From: Cutibacterium namnetense
GTDB lineage: Bacteria; Actinomycetota; Actinomycetes; Propionibacteriales; Propionibacteriaceae
Assembly (NCBI RefSeq): GCF_001642025.1
Contig: NZ_LWHO01000001.1
Span: 62,001 to 126,000, forward strand
DNA: 64,000 bases
Direction of reading: 5' to 3'
The number at the start of each line of letters is the position of its first letter. The first letter of the stretch is position 1. Both the position numbers and the translations under genes were made by a program. Below, piece after piece: positions 53,711 to 62,389 of the stretch. The notes beneath the pieces were generated by a model. The model had not been told where the DNA came from. It made no database searches and saw only the letters and a program-made list of their open reading frames with translations.

Positions 53711-54349
53711 ATGTCCGTGACGACTACTCCAATATCTACTCGCGCAGCGACGCCATCTCCGCGCCTTCGTCGCTCGCCGCGCCTCATCGTCATAGGGGTG
53801 CTATGTGCATGCCTAGGCGGCTTGGGGGGAGCTGTTGCCTGGCATCGCGCCTCGCACGCCAACCAAGTTCTCGTCATGACGCGAGCTGTGGGGCAGGGAG
53901 AAGTCGTTCGTACTGCCGATGTCGGGCTGACATCAGTGGCTGTCGACCGGGCCGTCGCAACAATTCCAGCTTCCCAACTTGACCAGATCGTTGGCCGCCA
54001 TGCCTTAGTTGACTTGTCACCGGGACAACTTCTCGGGTCTCACTCGGTGGGAGAGCTGCGGGTGGCTCCAGGGCGCGCACGGGTAGGCCTCAGACTTGCT
54101 GCCGGGCGCCTACCTACCGTCTACCTACCCGCCGGTGCCCACGTCACCCTGGTAGAAACCAGCTCTGATAAGGACGCGGAACCTGTGACGAATCTCTCAA
54201 CAGTTGATGCGGTAGTCGTCGCAGCTCCCAAAGCGACGAGTGATCATGGCAGCTGGTTGGTCGATGTCGAGGTCGATTCCGGCAATGCTGCCCGGCTGGC
54301 TGGCCTCGCTTCCCTAGACCGCATCGCCGTCGTCGAAAGAGGCCAGTGA
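53711..54349 (+). CDS. CpaB/RcpC-like Flp pilus assembly protein (SAF domain)
   Basis: 212 residues. One N-terminal membrane segment (LIVIGVLCACLGGLGGAVAW) followed by an SAF domain, with the typical VMTRAVGQGEVVRTADVGLTSV and VGRHALVDLSPGQLLGSHSV. In Tad systems CpaB/RcpC modifies or localises the pilus apparatus. The start at ATG 53711 gives a normal N-terminus; the frame is open upstream to 53618. The stop overlaps the start of the next gene. Confidence 0.8.
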   Translation: MSVTTTPISTRAATPSPRLRRSPRLIVIGVLCACLGGLGGAVAWHRASHANQVLVMTRAVGQGEVVRTADVGLTSVAVDRAVATIPASQLDQIVGRHALVDLSPGQLLGSHSVGELRVAPGRARVGLRLAAGRLPTVYLPAGAHVTLVETSSDKDAEPVTNLSTVDAVVVAAPKATSDHGSWLVDVEVDSGNAARLAGLASLDRIAVVERGQ

Positions 54350-55167
54350 TGTCGATCATCCTGTTGACCAGCCCTGGGGGATCCCCAGGCCTGACAACGA
54401 CGGCTCTCGGTCTGGCACTCACCTGGCCGCGCGACGTCATCCTTGCCGACGCCGACCCGTGCCCCGGTCATGTGATCGAATCGGGGTACCTGACGGGACG
54501 CATCCCATCGCGCTCCGGACTTATTGGCTTGGCTGCAGCATTTCGTGACGGTGCTGACCCAGTTCAAGCGATGTGGGAGGAGACCATCCCACTGCCCCAC
54601 GACTCCGAAGACCGGATGGTTGGGCTCCTCAGCGGATATGGGCACCTCGGACAAGCCTCCCTCATGGGAGCAGCGTGGTCGAGCCTCGTCAGCGCCATGA
54701 TCGATCTTGGTCAGGCGGGGGTTGACGTCATTGTTGACGCAGGCCGGTTGGCGCCGCAAGCCCTGCCTGAGAGCCTCGTTGCCCGCGCATCCCTCATCGG
54801 AATCGTGACGGGATCTCGGCTGCGTCAGCTAGCTGGACTATCTATGAGAGTTGAGGAAGTGGAGGCAATGTCCTCGGCAACCACCGGGACCGTGGGGCTT
54901 GTCGTTGTTGGCCCCGGTCGGCCTTACAGCTCACGCGAGATCGGTCGTCAGTTTGGTCTCCCAGTGTTCGGTGACGTCGTCTTTGATGCTCGTGCGGCCG
55001 CGGTGCTATCCGACGGAGAACCAGCGGGGAAGCGTTGGTCGCGAGGACGTTACGCCACGAGTGTGCAAAGCATGGCGGAGTCCATGCGGGAGCGGGTCCG
55101 TCAAGCACATCAAAACATCGCTGGACCTGAAATGCTCAACGCGTCGGTCATAGGAGTGGCGTCATGA
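54349..55167 (+). CDS. CpaE-like MinD/ParA-fold protein with degenerate P-loop
   Basis: 272 residues. MinD/CpaE-type fold: N-terminal IILLTSPGGSPGLTTTALG takes the place of a P-loop, but the signature and conserved lysines are missing (GGSPGLT instead of GGxGKT). ILADADPCPGHV and VDVIVDAGRLAPQAL follow. CpaE localises the pilus machinery; without the lysine it probably does not hydrolyse ATP. Start ATG at 54349; a GTG at 54346 overlaps. It overlaps the CpaF gene as ATGA. Confidence 0.75.
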   Translation: MSIILLTSPGGSPGLTTTALGLALTWPRDVILADADPCPGHVIESGYLTGRIPSRSGLIGLAAAFRDGADPVQAMWEETIPLPHDSEDRMVGLLSGYGHLGQASLMGAAWSSLVSAMIDLGQAGVDVIVDAGRLAPQALPESLVARASLIGIVTGSRLRQLAGLSMRVEEVEAMSSATTGTVGLVVVGPGRPYSSREIGRQFGLPVFGDVVFDARAAAVLSDGEPAGKRWSRGRYATSVQSMAESMRERVRQAHQNIAGPEMLNASVIGVAS

Positions 55168-56642
55168 CAATCGACCAGGCGGTAAGCCGACATACACAAG
55201 ACGCCCCGATCGCCCCACGTGAGGGAGAGGAGGACCTCGCCAGTCTGCTGTCGCGCATCTCCCCGGCACCACACGTATCGCCTGCAACGGTGTCTGTCCG
55301 TCCTACCCCACGACGACTCGAGGCTAAGGGCATTGACTGGCGCACCGTCGTTACGTTGCGTCGGAAGGCATCTGAACGTATCTCGTCGGAGCGGGCGTCC
55401 CACCGGGAACGTACCGGTGTCGACCTGAGCGGCGACGATGTGCGAATGCTTGGCCGGTCGATCGTGCGGCAGGCTGTCGAATCCCACGCCGAGAAATTGA
55501 CAGCTGAAGGGCAAGCCCTGTGGAGTACGCAGACTAAAGATGCGTACGTCCGCGCGGTCATGGATGCCATCTTCGGGTACGGACGGCTGCAGCCTCTCTT
55601 CGAGATCCAAGACGCGGAGAACATTGAAATCAATGGCTGCGACCGGGTCTTTGTGCAGTACGGGGATGGACGACGCGAGCCCGGCCCCGCAGTAGCCGAC
55701 GATGACGCTGAGCTCGTCGAGGCGATTCGGTTCCTCGGCGAATCGGCCAACCCGCCCCGACCCTTTGACGACGCTCACCCCACCATGACGGTGGCGTTGG
55801 GATCCCAATATCGACTGCACGCTATCGGGTTTGGGCTGTCCTACCGGCCCTCGGTCGTCATTCGCCACCACACCCTGACGAGGGTGACGATCGACGACCT
55901 CGTCAATACCGCGATGATGCCCCACCACGTCGGGGTGCTGCTGCGTGCGGCTGTGCTGGCGCGCCGGTCCATCGTCATCGCTGGAGACCAGGGTGCAGGC
56001 AAGACGACGCTGCTGCGGGCTTTGGTTGATGCCATCCCACCCACCGAGCGGTTCGGGACTCTTGAAACTGACTACGAATTGCTCACTCATCTTCACCCAG
56101 ATCGCGACAATATGGTCGCTCTACAGGCCACTGTGGGGCTGGGAGAGAAAGTGGACGGGCACTGTCTGGGCGAGTTCACGGTCGCCGACCTTATCCCGGA
56201 GGCATTGCGTCAGAACCTCTCGCGTCTGGTGGTGGGTGAGGTTCGTGGCGTCGAGGCGGCCGCCATGTTTGAGGCTATGCAAGCCGGTGCCGGGACCATG
56301 AGCACCACCCATTCCCATTCCGCCACCTCGACCATGGATCGGTTGGCTGGACGGGTCGCGATGGGAGGGGTTATGACGATTGAGGAGGCCTATCGCCAGA
56401 TTGCGCACAACATCACGTTCCTCGTGCATGTCACTTTGGTCGATGACACCTGGCGAGGAGGCACCCGAACTCGTCACATCACCGAGATCCGCCAACTCAC
56501 CGGGGCGTTAGAGAATAGACGACCGATCACCCACCTCACCTATGCTGCGCCAACGCCAACCAATCCAGGCGTGTTTCACCCGGATCCCGCTCTCGTCGCC
56601 GAGTTGTCTCGCTACGAGCCGGAGGTGACGAAATGGGTATGA
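55164..56642 (+). CDS. tadA: TadA/CpaF secretion ATPase
   Basis: 492 residues. N-terminal domain, then the CpaF-type secretion ATPase: Walker A VIAGDQGAGKTTLLRALVDA (near residue 272-291), then RFGTLETDYEL, the VVGEVRGVEAAAMFEAMQAG Walker B/Asp-box and GTMSTTHSHSA histidine box. It powers Flp pilus assembly at the inner face of the membrane. It overlaps its neighbours on both sides, so the operon is co-translated. Confidence 0.93.
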   Translation: MTIDQAVSRHTQDAPIAPREGEEDLASLLSRISPAPHVSPATVSVRPTPRRLEAKGIDWRTVVTLRRKASERISSERASHRERTGVDLSGDDVRMLGRSIVRQAVESHAEKLTAEGQALWSTQTKDAYVRAVMDAIFGYGRLQPLFEIQDAENIEINGCDRVFVQYGDGRREPGPAVADDDAELVEAIRFLGESANPPRPFDDAHPTMTVALGSQYRLHAIGFGLSYRPSVVIRHHTLTRVTIDDLVNTAMMPHHVGVLLRAAVLARRSIVIAGDQGAGKTTLLRALVDAIPPTERFGTLETDYELLTHLHPDRDNMVALQATVGLGEKVDGHCLGEFTVADLIPEALRQNLSRLVVGEVRGVEAAAMFEAMQAGAGTMSTTHSHSATSTMDRLAGRVAMGGVMTIEEAYRQIAHNITFLVHVTLVDDTWRGGTRTRHITEIRQLTGALENRRPITHLTYAAPTPTNPGVFHPDPALVAELSRYEPEVTKWV

Positions 56643-57514
56643 GCACCGCACTTGCCGCACTGCTCGGCGGACTTCTCGTCGGGGGAGTGATCATGGTAGG
56701 CGTCGGCATCGCTCCGATTCACCAGTTATCCACAGGACAATCCACAGGCTTGTGGACAACAGTGGACAACTGGTTCTCCCGGCTACCCCGCCGCAGTCGC
56801 GTTCGTGGCCTCACTGGTCTGGGAATTGGTGTCGTGGGTTATGTGGTGACGGGGTGGGCCGTTGTGCTGGCAATCGTGCCAGTACTGGCAGTTGTCGTCC
56901 CTGCCTTGTTGGCTGATCCACCGCGCCATGACCTTGACGTCATGCGTGCCCTGGAACGGTGGGTGCGTCTGGTCAGCGGGTCAGCATCGACAGGTAAATC
57001 CGTCATTGATGCCATCCGGGCGACCCGTCGTCAAGCCCCCGAACTCCTTATCGAACCACTCACCCGAGTGGTAGCCCGGCTAGATTCGCGGTGGGACACC
57101 CGATCTGCCCTACAAGGCCTTGCCGATGACCTTGACAGCGCCGACGCTGACCAGGTTATTGCCGCAATCATGATGGCCGCCGAACGTGGCGGGACGGGGG
57201 CCACCAGCACCCTTGACGCTCTCGCGGCCTCCCTCCAGGAACGCATCCGAGCAGCTCGAGAGATACGAGCTGAGCGCGCTAAACCGCGGATCGTTGTGCG
57301 GCAAGTCAGCATCATCATCGGCATCGTGTTGGCAGGCGCCCTCATTCTTGGCCGGGACTATCTGGTTCCTTACCGCACCGGTGTCGGCCAGCTGCTGTTG
57401 TGCTGCTACGCAGGTCTATACCTCGTCGGTTTGATCGCCCTATCCCGGCGTAGTAAGCCGCGACGTCGTGCCCGGATCCTCCTTCGGCGTGCTGGGGAGG
57501 CGAACTATGGCTGA
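56633..57514 (+). CDS. tadB: TadB-like inner-membrane platform protein
   Basis: 293 residues. Type II secretion F-domain-like: hydrophobic segments (TALAALLGGLLVGGVIMVGVG, VVGYVVTGWAVVLAIVPVLAV, VSIIIGIVLAGALILGR and LLLCCYAGLYLVGLIAL) with the cytoplasmic helical domain between. DnaA-box-like repeats in the DNA encode HQLSTGQSTGLWTTVDNW, near residues 30-48. GGAGG precedes the ATG at 7 bases. It overlaps tadA by 10 bases and tadC by 8 bases. Confidence 0.85.
   Translation: MGMSTALAALLGGLLVGGVIMVGVGIAPIHQLSTGQSTGLWTTVDNWFSRLPRRSRVRGLTGLGIGVVGYVVTGWAVVLAIVPVLAVVVPALLADPPRHDLDVMRALERWVRLVSGSASTGKSVIDAIRATRRQAPELLIEPLTRVVARLDSRWDTRSALQGLADDLDSADADQVIAAIMMAAERGGTGATSTLDALAASLQERIRAAREIRAERAKPRIVVRQVSIIIGIVLAGALILGRDYLVPYRTGVGQLLLCCYAGLYLVGLIALSRRSKPRRRARILLRRAGEANYG
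56726..56769. promoter_or_regulatory. Cluster of four DnaA-box-like sites inside tadB
   Basis: TTATCCACA 56726-56734 (perfect), CAATCCACA 56738-56746, TGTGGACAA 56751-56759 (one mismatch) and AGTGGACAA 56761-56769 lie within 44 bases in the tadB coding sequence. Confidence 0.6.
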
Positions 57515-58409
57515 GTCCACCGCCGTCCTCGCTGCTATCTGTGGGGCTTTGTTGGCATGCGCCCCAATCTTCGTTATTTCTGGCCGCCGTCATGCGCCCT
57601 TGAGACTGTCCGACGCTCTGGCAGGACTGTCCGATCATGGGCGTCAAGACGCCATCGTTGGCCCCAGTCTGGAGGGCGGACGGTTGGAGCGGTGGGGAGC
57701 GCGAGCAGCGATCCGTTGGCCGAGGGTGGTGAGCCAGAGATCTCGTCGCACCCTCGTGTTGCAAGGAAGAACCCCTGGTGATCTGGTGACTGAGAAGGCC
57801 GTCATGGCCATGGGAGGGATGCTCGTCCCAGCCCTAGCACGAGCTGTGGCTGCTGCCTGTGGGGACACTGTGCCGGTAACCCCGGTCGGTTTGGCGATAG
57901 TTCTGGCTGCTGTCGGATGGTTTATTCCCGACACTCGGATCAGATCACGGTCCAAAGCAGTGCGTCAGGACGCCGCCGAGGCCGTCTTGGTCTATATCGA
58001 TCTCGTCACGCTCGCCCGGTTGGCTAACCAGTCAGCTCCTCGGGCTCTCGTTGAGGCGGCGCACATGAGTGATCACCCCGTCTTGGCGCGTATCCGCATG
58101 ACACTGGAGCGCTCCCGGTTGGAACAGCAGTCTCCGTGGGCTGGTCTCGACAGGTTGTCAGACGAACTCGATTTGCCGGAACTTGCCGAACTCGTTGAGG
58201 TGCTACGACTCGATGACCAGGGAGCATCCCTTGCCGCAGCGCTGCGCGCTCGAGTCCATGAGATGAGGGACGCCCACCTCAATCAGGAGAAGGTCGACGC
58301 CCAGACGACTTCGGAATCCCTGACGATCTGGATGGTTATCCCCGTCCTCGTCTTGGGTTTGGTGCTCATCACTCCACCGCTGTTGATCATGGCGGGGGTC
58401 GCCTCATGA
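57507..58409 (+). CDS. tadC: TadC-like inner-membrane platform protein
   Basis: 300 residues from ATG 57507 (GGGGAGG 9 bases upstream), so the earlier in-frame extension is not used. It has hydrophobic segments at both ends (VLAAICGALLACAPIFVISG near residue 15 and TIWMVIPVLVLGLVLITPPLLI near 280) and a cytosolic TadC/F-domain centre with AVLVYIDLVTLARLANQSAPRAL. It partners with TadB to form the Flp platform. It overlaps tadB by 8 bases. Confidence 0.85.
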   Translation: MAESTAVLAAICGALLACAPIFVISGRRHAPLRLSDALAGLSDHGRQDAIVGPSLEGGRLERWGARAAIRWPRVVSQRSRRTLVLQGRTPGDLVTEKAVMAMGGMLVPALARAVAAACGDTVPVTPVGLAIVLAAVGWFIPDTRIRSRSKAVRQDAAEAVLVYIDLVTLARLANQSAPRALVEAAHMSDHPVLARIRMTLERSRLEQQSPWAGLDRLSDELDLPELAELVEVLRLDDQGASLAAALRARVHEMRDAHLNQEKVDAQTTSESLTIWMVIPVLVLGLVLITPPLLIMAGVAS

Positions 58410-58496
58410 CTACGTTTCACACCCTCGCATCCCCGACCCGTTACGGGGCACACGACGTCACCGGAAAGACCGGTGCGAATGACCAAGGAGGTCGCC

Positions 58497-58691
58497 ATGA
58501 AACACGTCAATACCGTTGCTTCGGTCGTTCTACCGATGATGGCGGGGATCTCCCCTCTCGTCGAGAAACGCGACGAGAGAGGGCTCAGCCAGTCAACCGA
58601 AAACGCCATCTTGTTGGTGGGGGCGGTCTCGATAGCGACGGTGGTTGTTACCGTGATCAGGGGCTATGTGTCGTCAAACTTGCCGAAATGA
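58497..58691 (+). CDS. Flp-like pilin (DUF4244-type)
   Basis: 64 residues. AAGGAGGT is four bases before the ATG. A long hydrophobic helix follows (NAILLVGAVSIATVVVTVI, about residues 39-57). The putative cleavage point is after Gly33 in ERGLSQSTEN, with Glu at +6; canonical Flp pilins have Glu at +5. It is probably the major pilin-like subunit. It overlaps the next gene by ATGA. Confidence 0.78.
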   Translation: MKHVNTVASVVLPMMAGISPLVEKRDERGLSQSTENAILLVGAVSIATVVVTVIRGYVSSNLPK

Positions 58692-59068
58692 GTCCAGGTC
58701 GATCCGAGCATCGACAGTGCCGGGAGCGTGGCGTTTCCGAGTCCCTCCAGTGGTCGCTGGTGTGGCCCGTCGTCCTGCTAGTAGTAGTCGCGGTCATTCA
58801 GACCGCGGTCGTCCTGCAAGCACGGGCCACCGTCACCGAAGCGGCCCGGGCAGCAGTTCGCGTGCAAGCTTTGCGAGGTTCGCGCGCGGGTGAAGCCGTG
58901 GCCACCGCGCGCGATGTCGCCCGGGCCTCGAAGGTGACCGACGTCACCGTCACAGTGAGTACGACCGATTCCCTCATCAGAGTCGATGTTGAAGGACGGG
59001 CTGCGGCACTCTTTGGCGCTGCTGTCGCGGTGAGGGGTCATGCAGTCGCCGTCGAGGAGGGGACATGA
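58688..59068 (+). CDS. TadE-like pseudopilin 1
   Basis: 126 residues. N-terminal hydrophobic helix WSLVWPVVLLVVVAVIQTAV (about residues 22-41) preceded by ERGVSESLQ, like the TadE membrane anchor. The rest (VTEAARAAVRVQALRGSRAGE...) is a TadE-type extracytoplasmic region. Minor pilin/pseudopilin of the Tad apparatus, by position. Overlaps both neighbours by 4 bases. Confidence 0.72.
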   Translation: MSPGRSEHRQCRERGVSESLQWSLVWPVVLLVVVAVIQTAVVLQARATVTEAARAAVRVQALRGSRAGEAVATARDVARASKVTDVTVTVSTTDSLIRVDVEGRAAALFGAAVAVRGHAVAVEEGT

Positions 59069-59574
59069 TCTGGCCTTTCTATGGGGGAACGTCATGTCCT
59101 CTCGACCTCATCCACCGCGTGCGGTATCGACACCGCAATACCTGGCAGAACCGACGCCATCGGCGCTACCGCGGGGCAGTTGCTGTCGAAGCCGCACTCA
59201 TCTTGCCTACCCTTCTCATGATTGCTGCGGTAGCCACCGGCGGCTGGCGAATTTCTGAAGTAAAGGCTGACGCCCAGTCGGCTGCCGAGGTTGCTGCTCG
59301 AGCTGGGTCAGTGGCCTCTTCGGCTGGTGACGGCATTGTCGTTGGGCAGCGCGCCGGCCTGGCTGAGTTGGCTGGCACCAGATGCAGTAACCCTGCAATT
59401 GCTGTGGACTCATCTGACCTTGCGCTTCCTGCCGGGTCCACTGGCACCACCTCAGCACGGGTGAGGTGCACCGTCAGACTGTCTGACCTCCTCGTCCCGG
59501 GAATGCCGGGAGCCTTCCACGTCGAGTCGGTGGCCCGCTCCACCCTCGACAGCCATCGGGAGCGATACTCATGA
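59065..59574 (+). CDS. TadE/TadG-like pseudopilin 2
   Basis: 169 residues. After a basic N-terminus the hydrophobic helix VEAALILPTLLMIAAVATGG (about residues 40-59), with the RGAVAVEAAL pattern of TadE/TadG, is followed by an alanine-rich extracytoplasmic part with two cysteines (GTRCSNPAIA and ARVRCTVRLS), which may form a disulfide. It overlaps the neighbouring genes by ATGA on both sides. Confidence 0.72.
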   Translation: MIWPFYGGTSCPLDLIHRVRYRHRNTWQNRRHRRYRGAVAVEAALILPTLLMIAAVATGGWRISEVKADAQSAAEVAARAGSVASSAGDGIVVGQRAGLAELAGTRCSNPAIAVDSSDLALPAGSTGTTSARVRCTVRLSDLLVPGMPGAFHVESVARSTLDSHRERYS

Positions 59575-62345
59575 AGATCTCAACTGTCCGCGCCCGAGTA
59601 CACGGCGCCTTGGCCATGGTTGCCCTCCTCACTCTGGTGGTGGGCTCCCCAGCTGCCCTCGTGTCATGGGGACACCTTGATGCCACCACCGTGTTGCGCC
59701 CAGCAGGATGGCTGACCCCTGACGACGGATCGGTGTTCCTCACCGTTGTCACCGTGATCGGCTGGGTGGCCTGGACAGTGTTCTGTGTCTGTGTCGTCGC
59801 CGAGGCTGTCGGAATGGCCACGAGTCAGCGTCATCACGTGAAGCTTCCTTGCCTGGGTGCGATTCAGGGGATCGCGGCAGGGCTGCTGGTGGCGAGCCTG
59901 ACTGTGCTGTCACCACTGACGCGATCAGCTGTCCCACCCGCTCCGATATCGGTAGTGGCCACTGCGGCGGCCACCCCGCAGCCTGCGTCTGAGGCTCAGG
60001 CGAGCAGCGAGAACGACACGGAGCACGACGAAGACGTCATGACTGTCACAGTTGGCCCCCATGACGATCTGTGGACACTCGCCGAGACCTGGTATGGCGA
60101 TGGCACTTCCTGGCGACGCATCGCCGCAGCCAACCCCGATGTCGACGTTGACCATCTCGTCGCCGGTCAGCGACTTGCTCTTCCAGGAGCCACGGTGACC
60201 GTGCCTGCCGGCCACACCGGCGCCGGTCGCCCGATCGATGCTGAGCAACTCAACCAGATCGCTGCGCAACCGGGGACGTCGAACGTTCGGACTGTCACTG
60301 TCGAGCAAGGGGACACCCTCAGTGGGATTGCTCAGACACAGTTAGGGGATGCCTCGTCCTGGCCAGCAATCTGGCATCTCAATGAGGGGATCATTGCGGA
60401 CCCGGACTCCATCGAGCCCGGTTGGGAATTGGTCTTGCCGGACTCTCCAGCCGAGGACAAGCTGGCGTCTGGTCAGCACGCCGATGAGCAAGGCGGTGGG
60501 CGAGAACGCTCGGCTCCTGCCGAGGCGCCGATCACCGAGAGTACTCCGCCCGAGGCACTACCTGAGGTGGGTGACGACACTGCGGCTACTGTGAATGAGA
60601 CGAGCGTCGACCCTCAAAAGGCTGCCGGGGCGGACCAGGTAGTGAGCATGGCTGAGGTCGGGCAAAACCCGGCCGAGATACTTCGGACGGCACTAGCTGG
60701 CCTGAGCTTGTTCCTGGCAGGTGGGGTTGCTGGCACAGTCACCACTCGGCGCTGCCAGCAACTCTTCGCCCGGCCGCTGGGAAGACGCATACCAGTCGTA
60801 TCTGGAGAGCCCCGGCGGGCCAAGCGTGTTCTTGACGCCGCCGCAGATCAGCTCGACGAGTCTGCTTCACCGCAGGACACTGCTGCCCTCACTGACGCCA
60901 TGACCCCGACCACCGTCGTGCTAGGAACGTATGACCCTCAGACGCCGGTCGTGGTGGACCTTGCCGATGTTGGCGGGGTATTAACAGTAAATGGCGCTGA
61001 AGACTTGGCTCCTGCGATGGTTGCCTCGATTAGCTTGTCCCTCGTTGCGGCACCCTGGAGCGGCGGTATCGACATCGTCGCGGTGGGTGACGATCTTGCT
61101 TGGCTGGCCCATACCGGCAGCGACGACGTACAACTCGCCGACGAGGGCGAGGTTGTCGAGGGGCTAGCTGACCTTTCCAACGAACCCAGCGAGTACCCCG
61201 GGACGATCACCAGGGTTGTCCTCTCCTCGAACCTTCTCGACCTTCCGAGCCCCGCGTCCCTTGCTGCAGCGGGCATTGTCGTTGTCATGCCAGGGGTCGG
61301 TGCCCAGGAGATCACCGTCACCGACTGCGACCATGCGGAGTTCAAGGGCCGGTCGTTTACCCCACAGATCGTCACTGCCCCAATGCGTCGTGCGGTTGTG
61401 GAATTGCTTGAGACCACCGCTCGGTCTGATACAGAGCCCGCCCCATGGTGGGAGCCGCGACGAGGCGAGGAGGAGGGATCCGATCCTCCACCGGTGATGG
61501 CCAATCCCTGCGCTGTGCTGCCGCCCATTGATGCCCATCTGCCCGTCGAGGAGGAAACTGTGACGTCGACTATGACGAGTGATGTCGCCCATCTGCCCGT
61601 CACCGGCGAACACGTGCCGTCGCCCATACTGCGGCTTCTCGGCCCGGTTGACCTGCTGGGGGCTCGGGGAAATCCGCCGACGAAGGCTCGACGCCAATGC
61701 CTGGAGTATTGCGCCTGGCTGCTGTGTCACCCAGGAGCGCGGTCGGTCCAGATGGCTGATGCACTCATGGTTGCCGAGCCGACCCGGCGCTCCAACGTCT
61801 CTCGCCTGCGCCGTTGGCTTGGCACCGATGACGCCGGTCGCCCCTACCTTCCGGAAGGATACGACGGTTCATTGCGCCTCGCAGACACAGTCACGAGCGA
61901 CTGGGAAAGGCTCGAGCTACTGGTGTCTGGGGGAGTATCGACGGCTCCGCTAGCCAACCTTGTGAGCGCCCTTGACCTTGTCCGTGGGGCTCCTTTGGCT
62001 GATGCCGCTCCCGGCCAATGGCACTGGGCCGAGGAATGGCGGATCGACATGATCCAGATGGTTCGCGACATCGGGGTCGAGGTGGCCCGGAGAGCCATGG
62101 AAATGAGAGACGTCGAGCTGGCGTCCCGGGCTCTAGCCAGAGCTACCGTCGCCTGCCCCGAGGACGAGGTGTTGCTAGTGGCCCGCATCAAACTGGCGGA
62201 TGAACTCGACGATCGCGGGGAGGTCGAAAGGCTGGTGTACGTACTGTCTCGTCAGGCGCGACGGCTTGGTGTGGACTTGTCAGAGGACACCATCACCGTC
62301 CTGCAAGAGGTGATGGAAGGTCGCGCGCGGGCCAGGGTGGTCTGA
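59571..62345 (+). CDS. Membrane protein with two LysM domains and C-terminal BTAD activator domain
   Basis: 924 residues. Three N-terminal hydrophobic segments (to about residue 125); two LysM domains, TVTVGPHDDLWTLAETWYGD (about 163-182) and TVTVEQGDTLSGIAQTQLGD (about 242-261); another possible membrane helix, LAGLSLFLAGGVAGTVTTRR (about 376-395); then a long region and a C-terminal winged-helix plus BTAD domain from ILRLLGPVDLLG (about 685) to the end, containing LCHPGARSVQMADALMV and SNVSRLRRWLGTDD. BTAD is usually found in activators such as SARP. How the domains face the membrane is not settled. Last gene of the tad operon (4-base overlap). Confidence 0.8.
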   Translation: MKISTVRARVHGALAMVALLTLVVGSPAALVSWGHLDATTVLRPAGWLTPDDGSVFLTVVTVIGWVAWTVFCVCVVAEAVGMATSQRHHVKLPCLGAIQGIAAGLLVASLTVLSPLTRSAVPPAPISVVATAAATPQPASEAQASSENDTEHDEDVMTVTVGPHDDLWTLAETWYGDGTSWRRIAAANPDVDVDHLVAGQRLALPGATVTVPAGHTGAGRPIDAEQLNQIAAQPGTSNVRTVTVEQGDTLSGIAQTQLGDASSWPAIWHLNEGIIADPDSIEPGWELVLPDSPAEDKLASGQHADEQGGGRERSAPAEAPITESTPPEALPEVGDDTAATVNETSVDPQKAAGADQVVSMAEVGQNPAEILRTALAGLSLFLAGGVAGTVTTRRCQQLFARPLGRRIPVVSGEPRRAKRVLDAAADQLDESASPQDTAALTDAMTPTTVVLGTYDPQTPVVVDLADVGGVLTVNGAEDLAPAMVASISLSLVAAPWSGGIDIVAVGDDLAWLAHTGSDDVQLADEGEVVEGLADLSNEPSEYPGTITRVVLSSNLLDLPSPASLAAAGIVVVMPGVGAQEITVTDCDHAEFKGRSFTPQIVTAPMRRAVVELLETTARSDTEPAPWWEPRRGEEEGSDPPPVMANPCAVLPPIDAHLPVEEETVTSTMTSDVAHLPVTGEHVPSPILRLLGPVDLLGARGNPPTKARRQCLEYCAWLLCHPGARSVQMADALMVAEPTRRSNVSRLRRWLGTDDAGRPYLPEGYDGSLRLADTVTSDWERLELLVSGGVSTAPLANLVSALDLVRGAPLADAAPGQWHWAEEWRIDMIQMVRDIGVEVARRAMEMRDVELASRALARATVACPEDEVLLVARIKLADELDDRGEVERLVYVLSRQARRLGVDLSEDTITVLQEVMEGRARARVV

Positions 62346-62389
62346 GGGTGTCCGCGATCAAGGTCGAGGGTGCCGCCACTATTGAGGCG

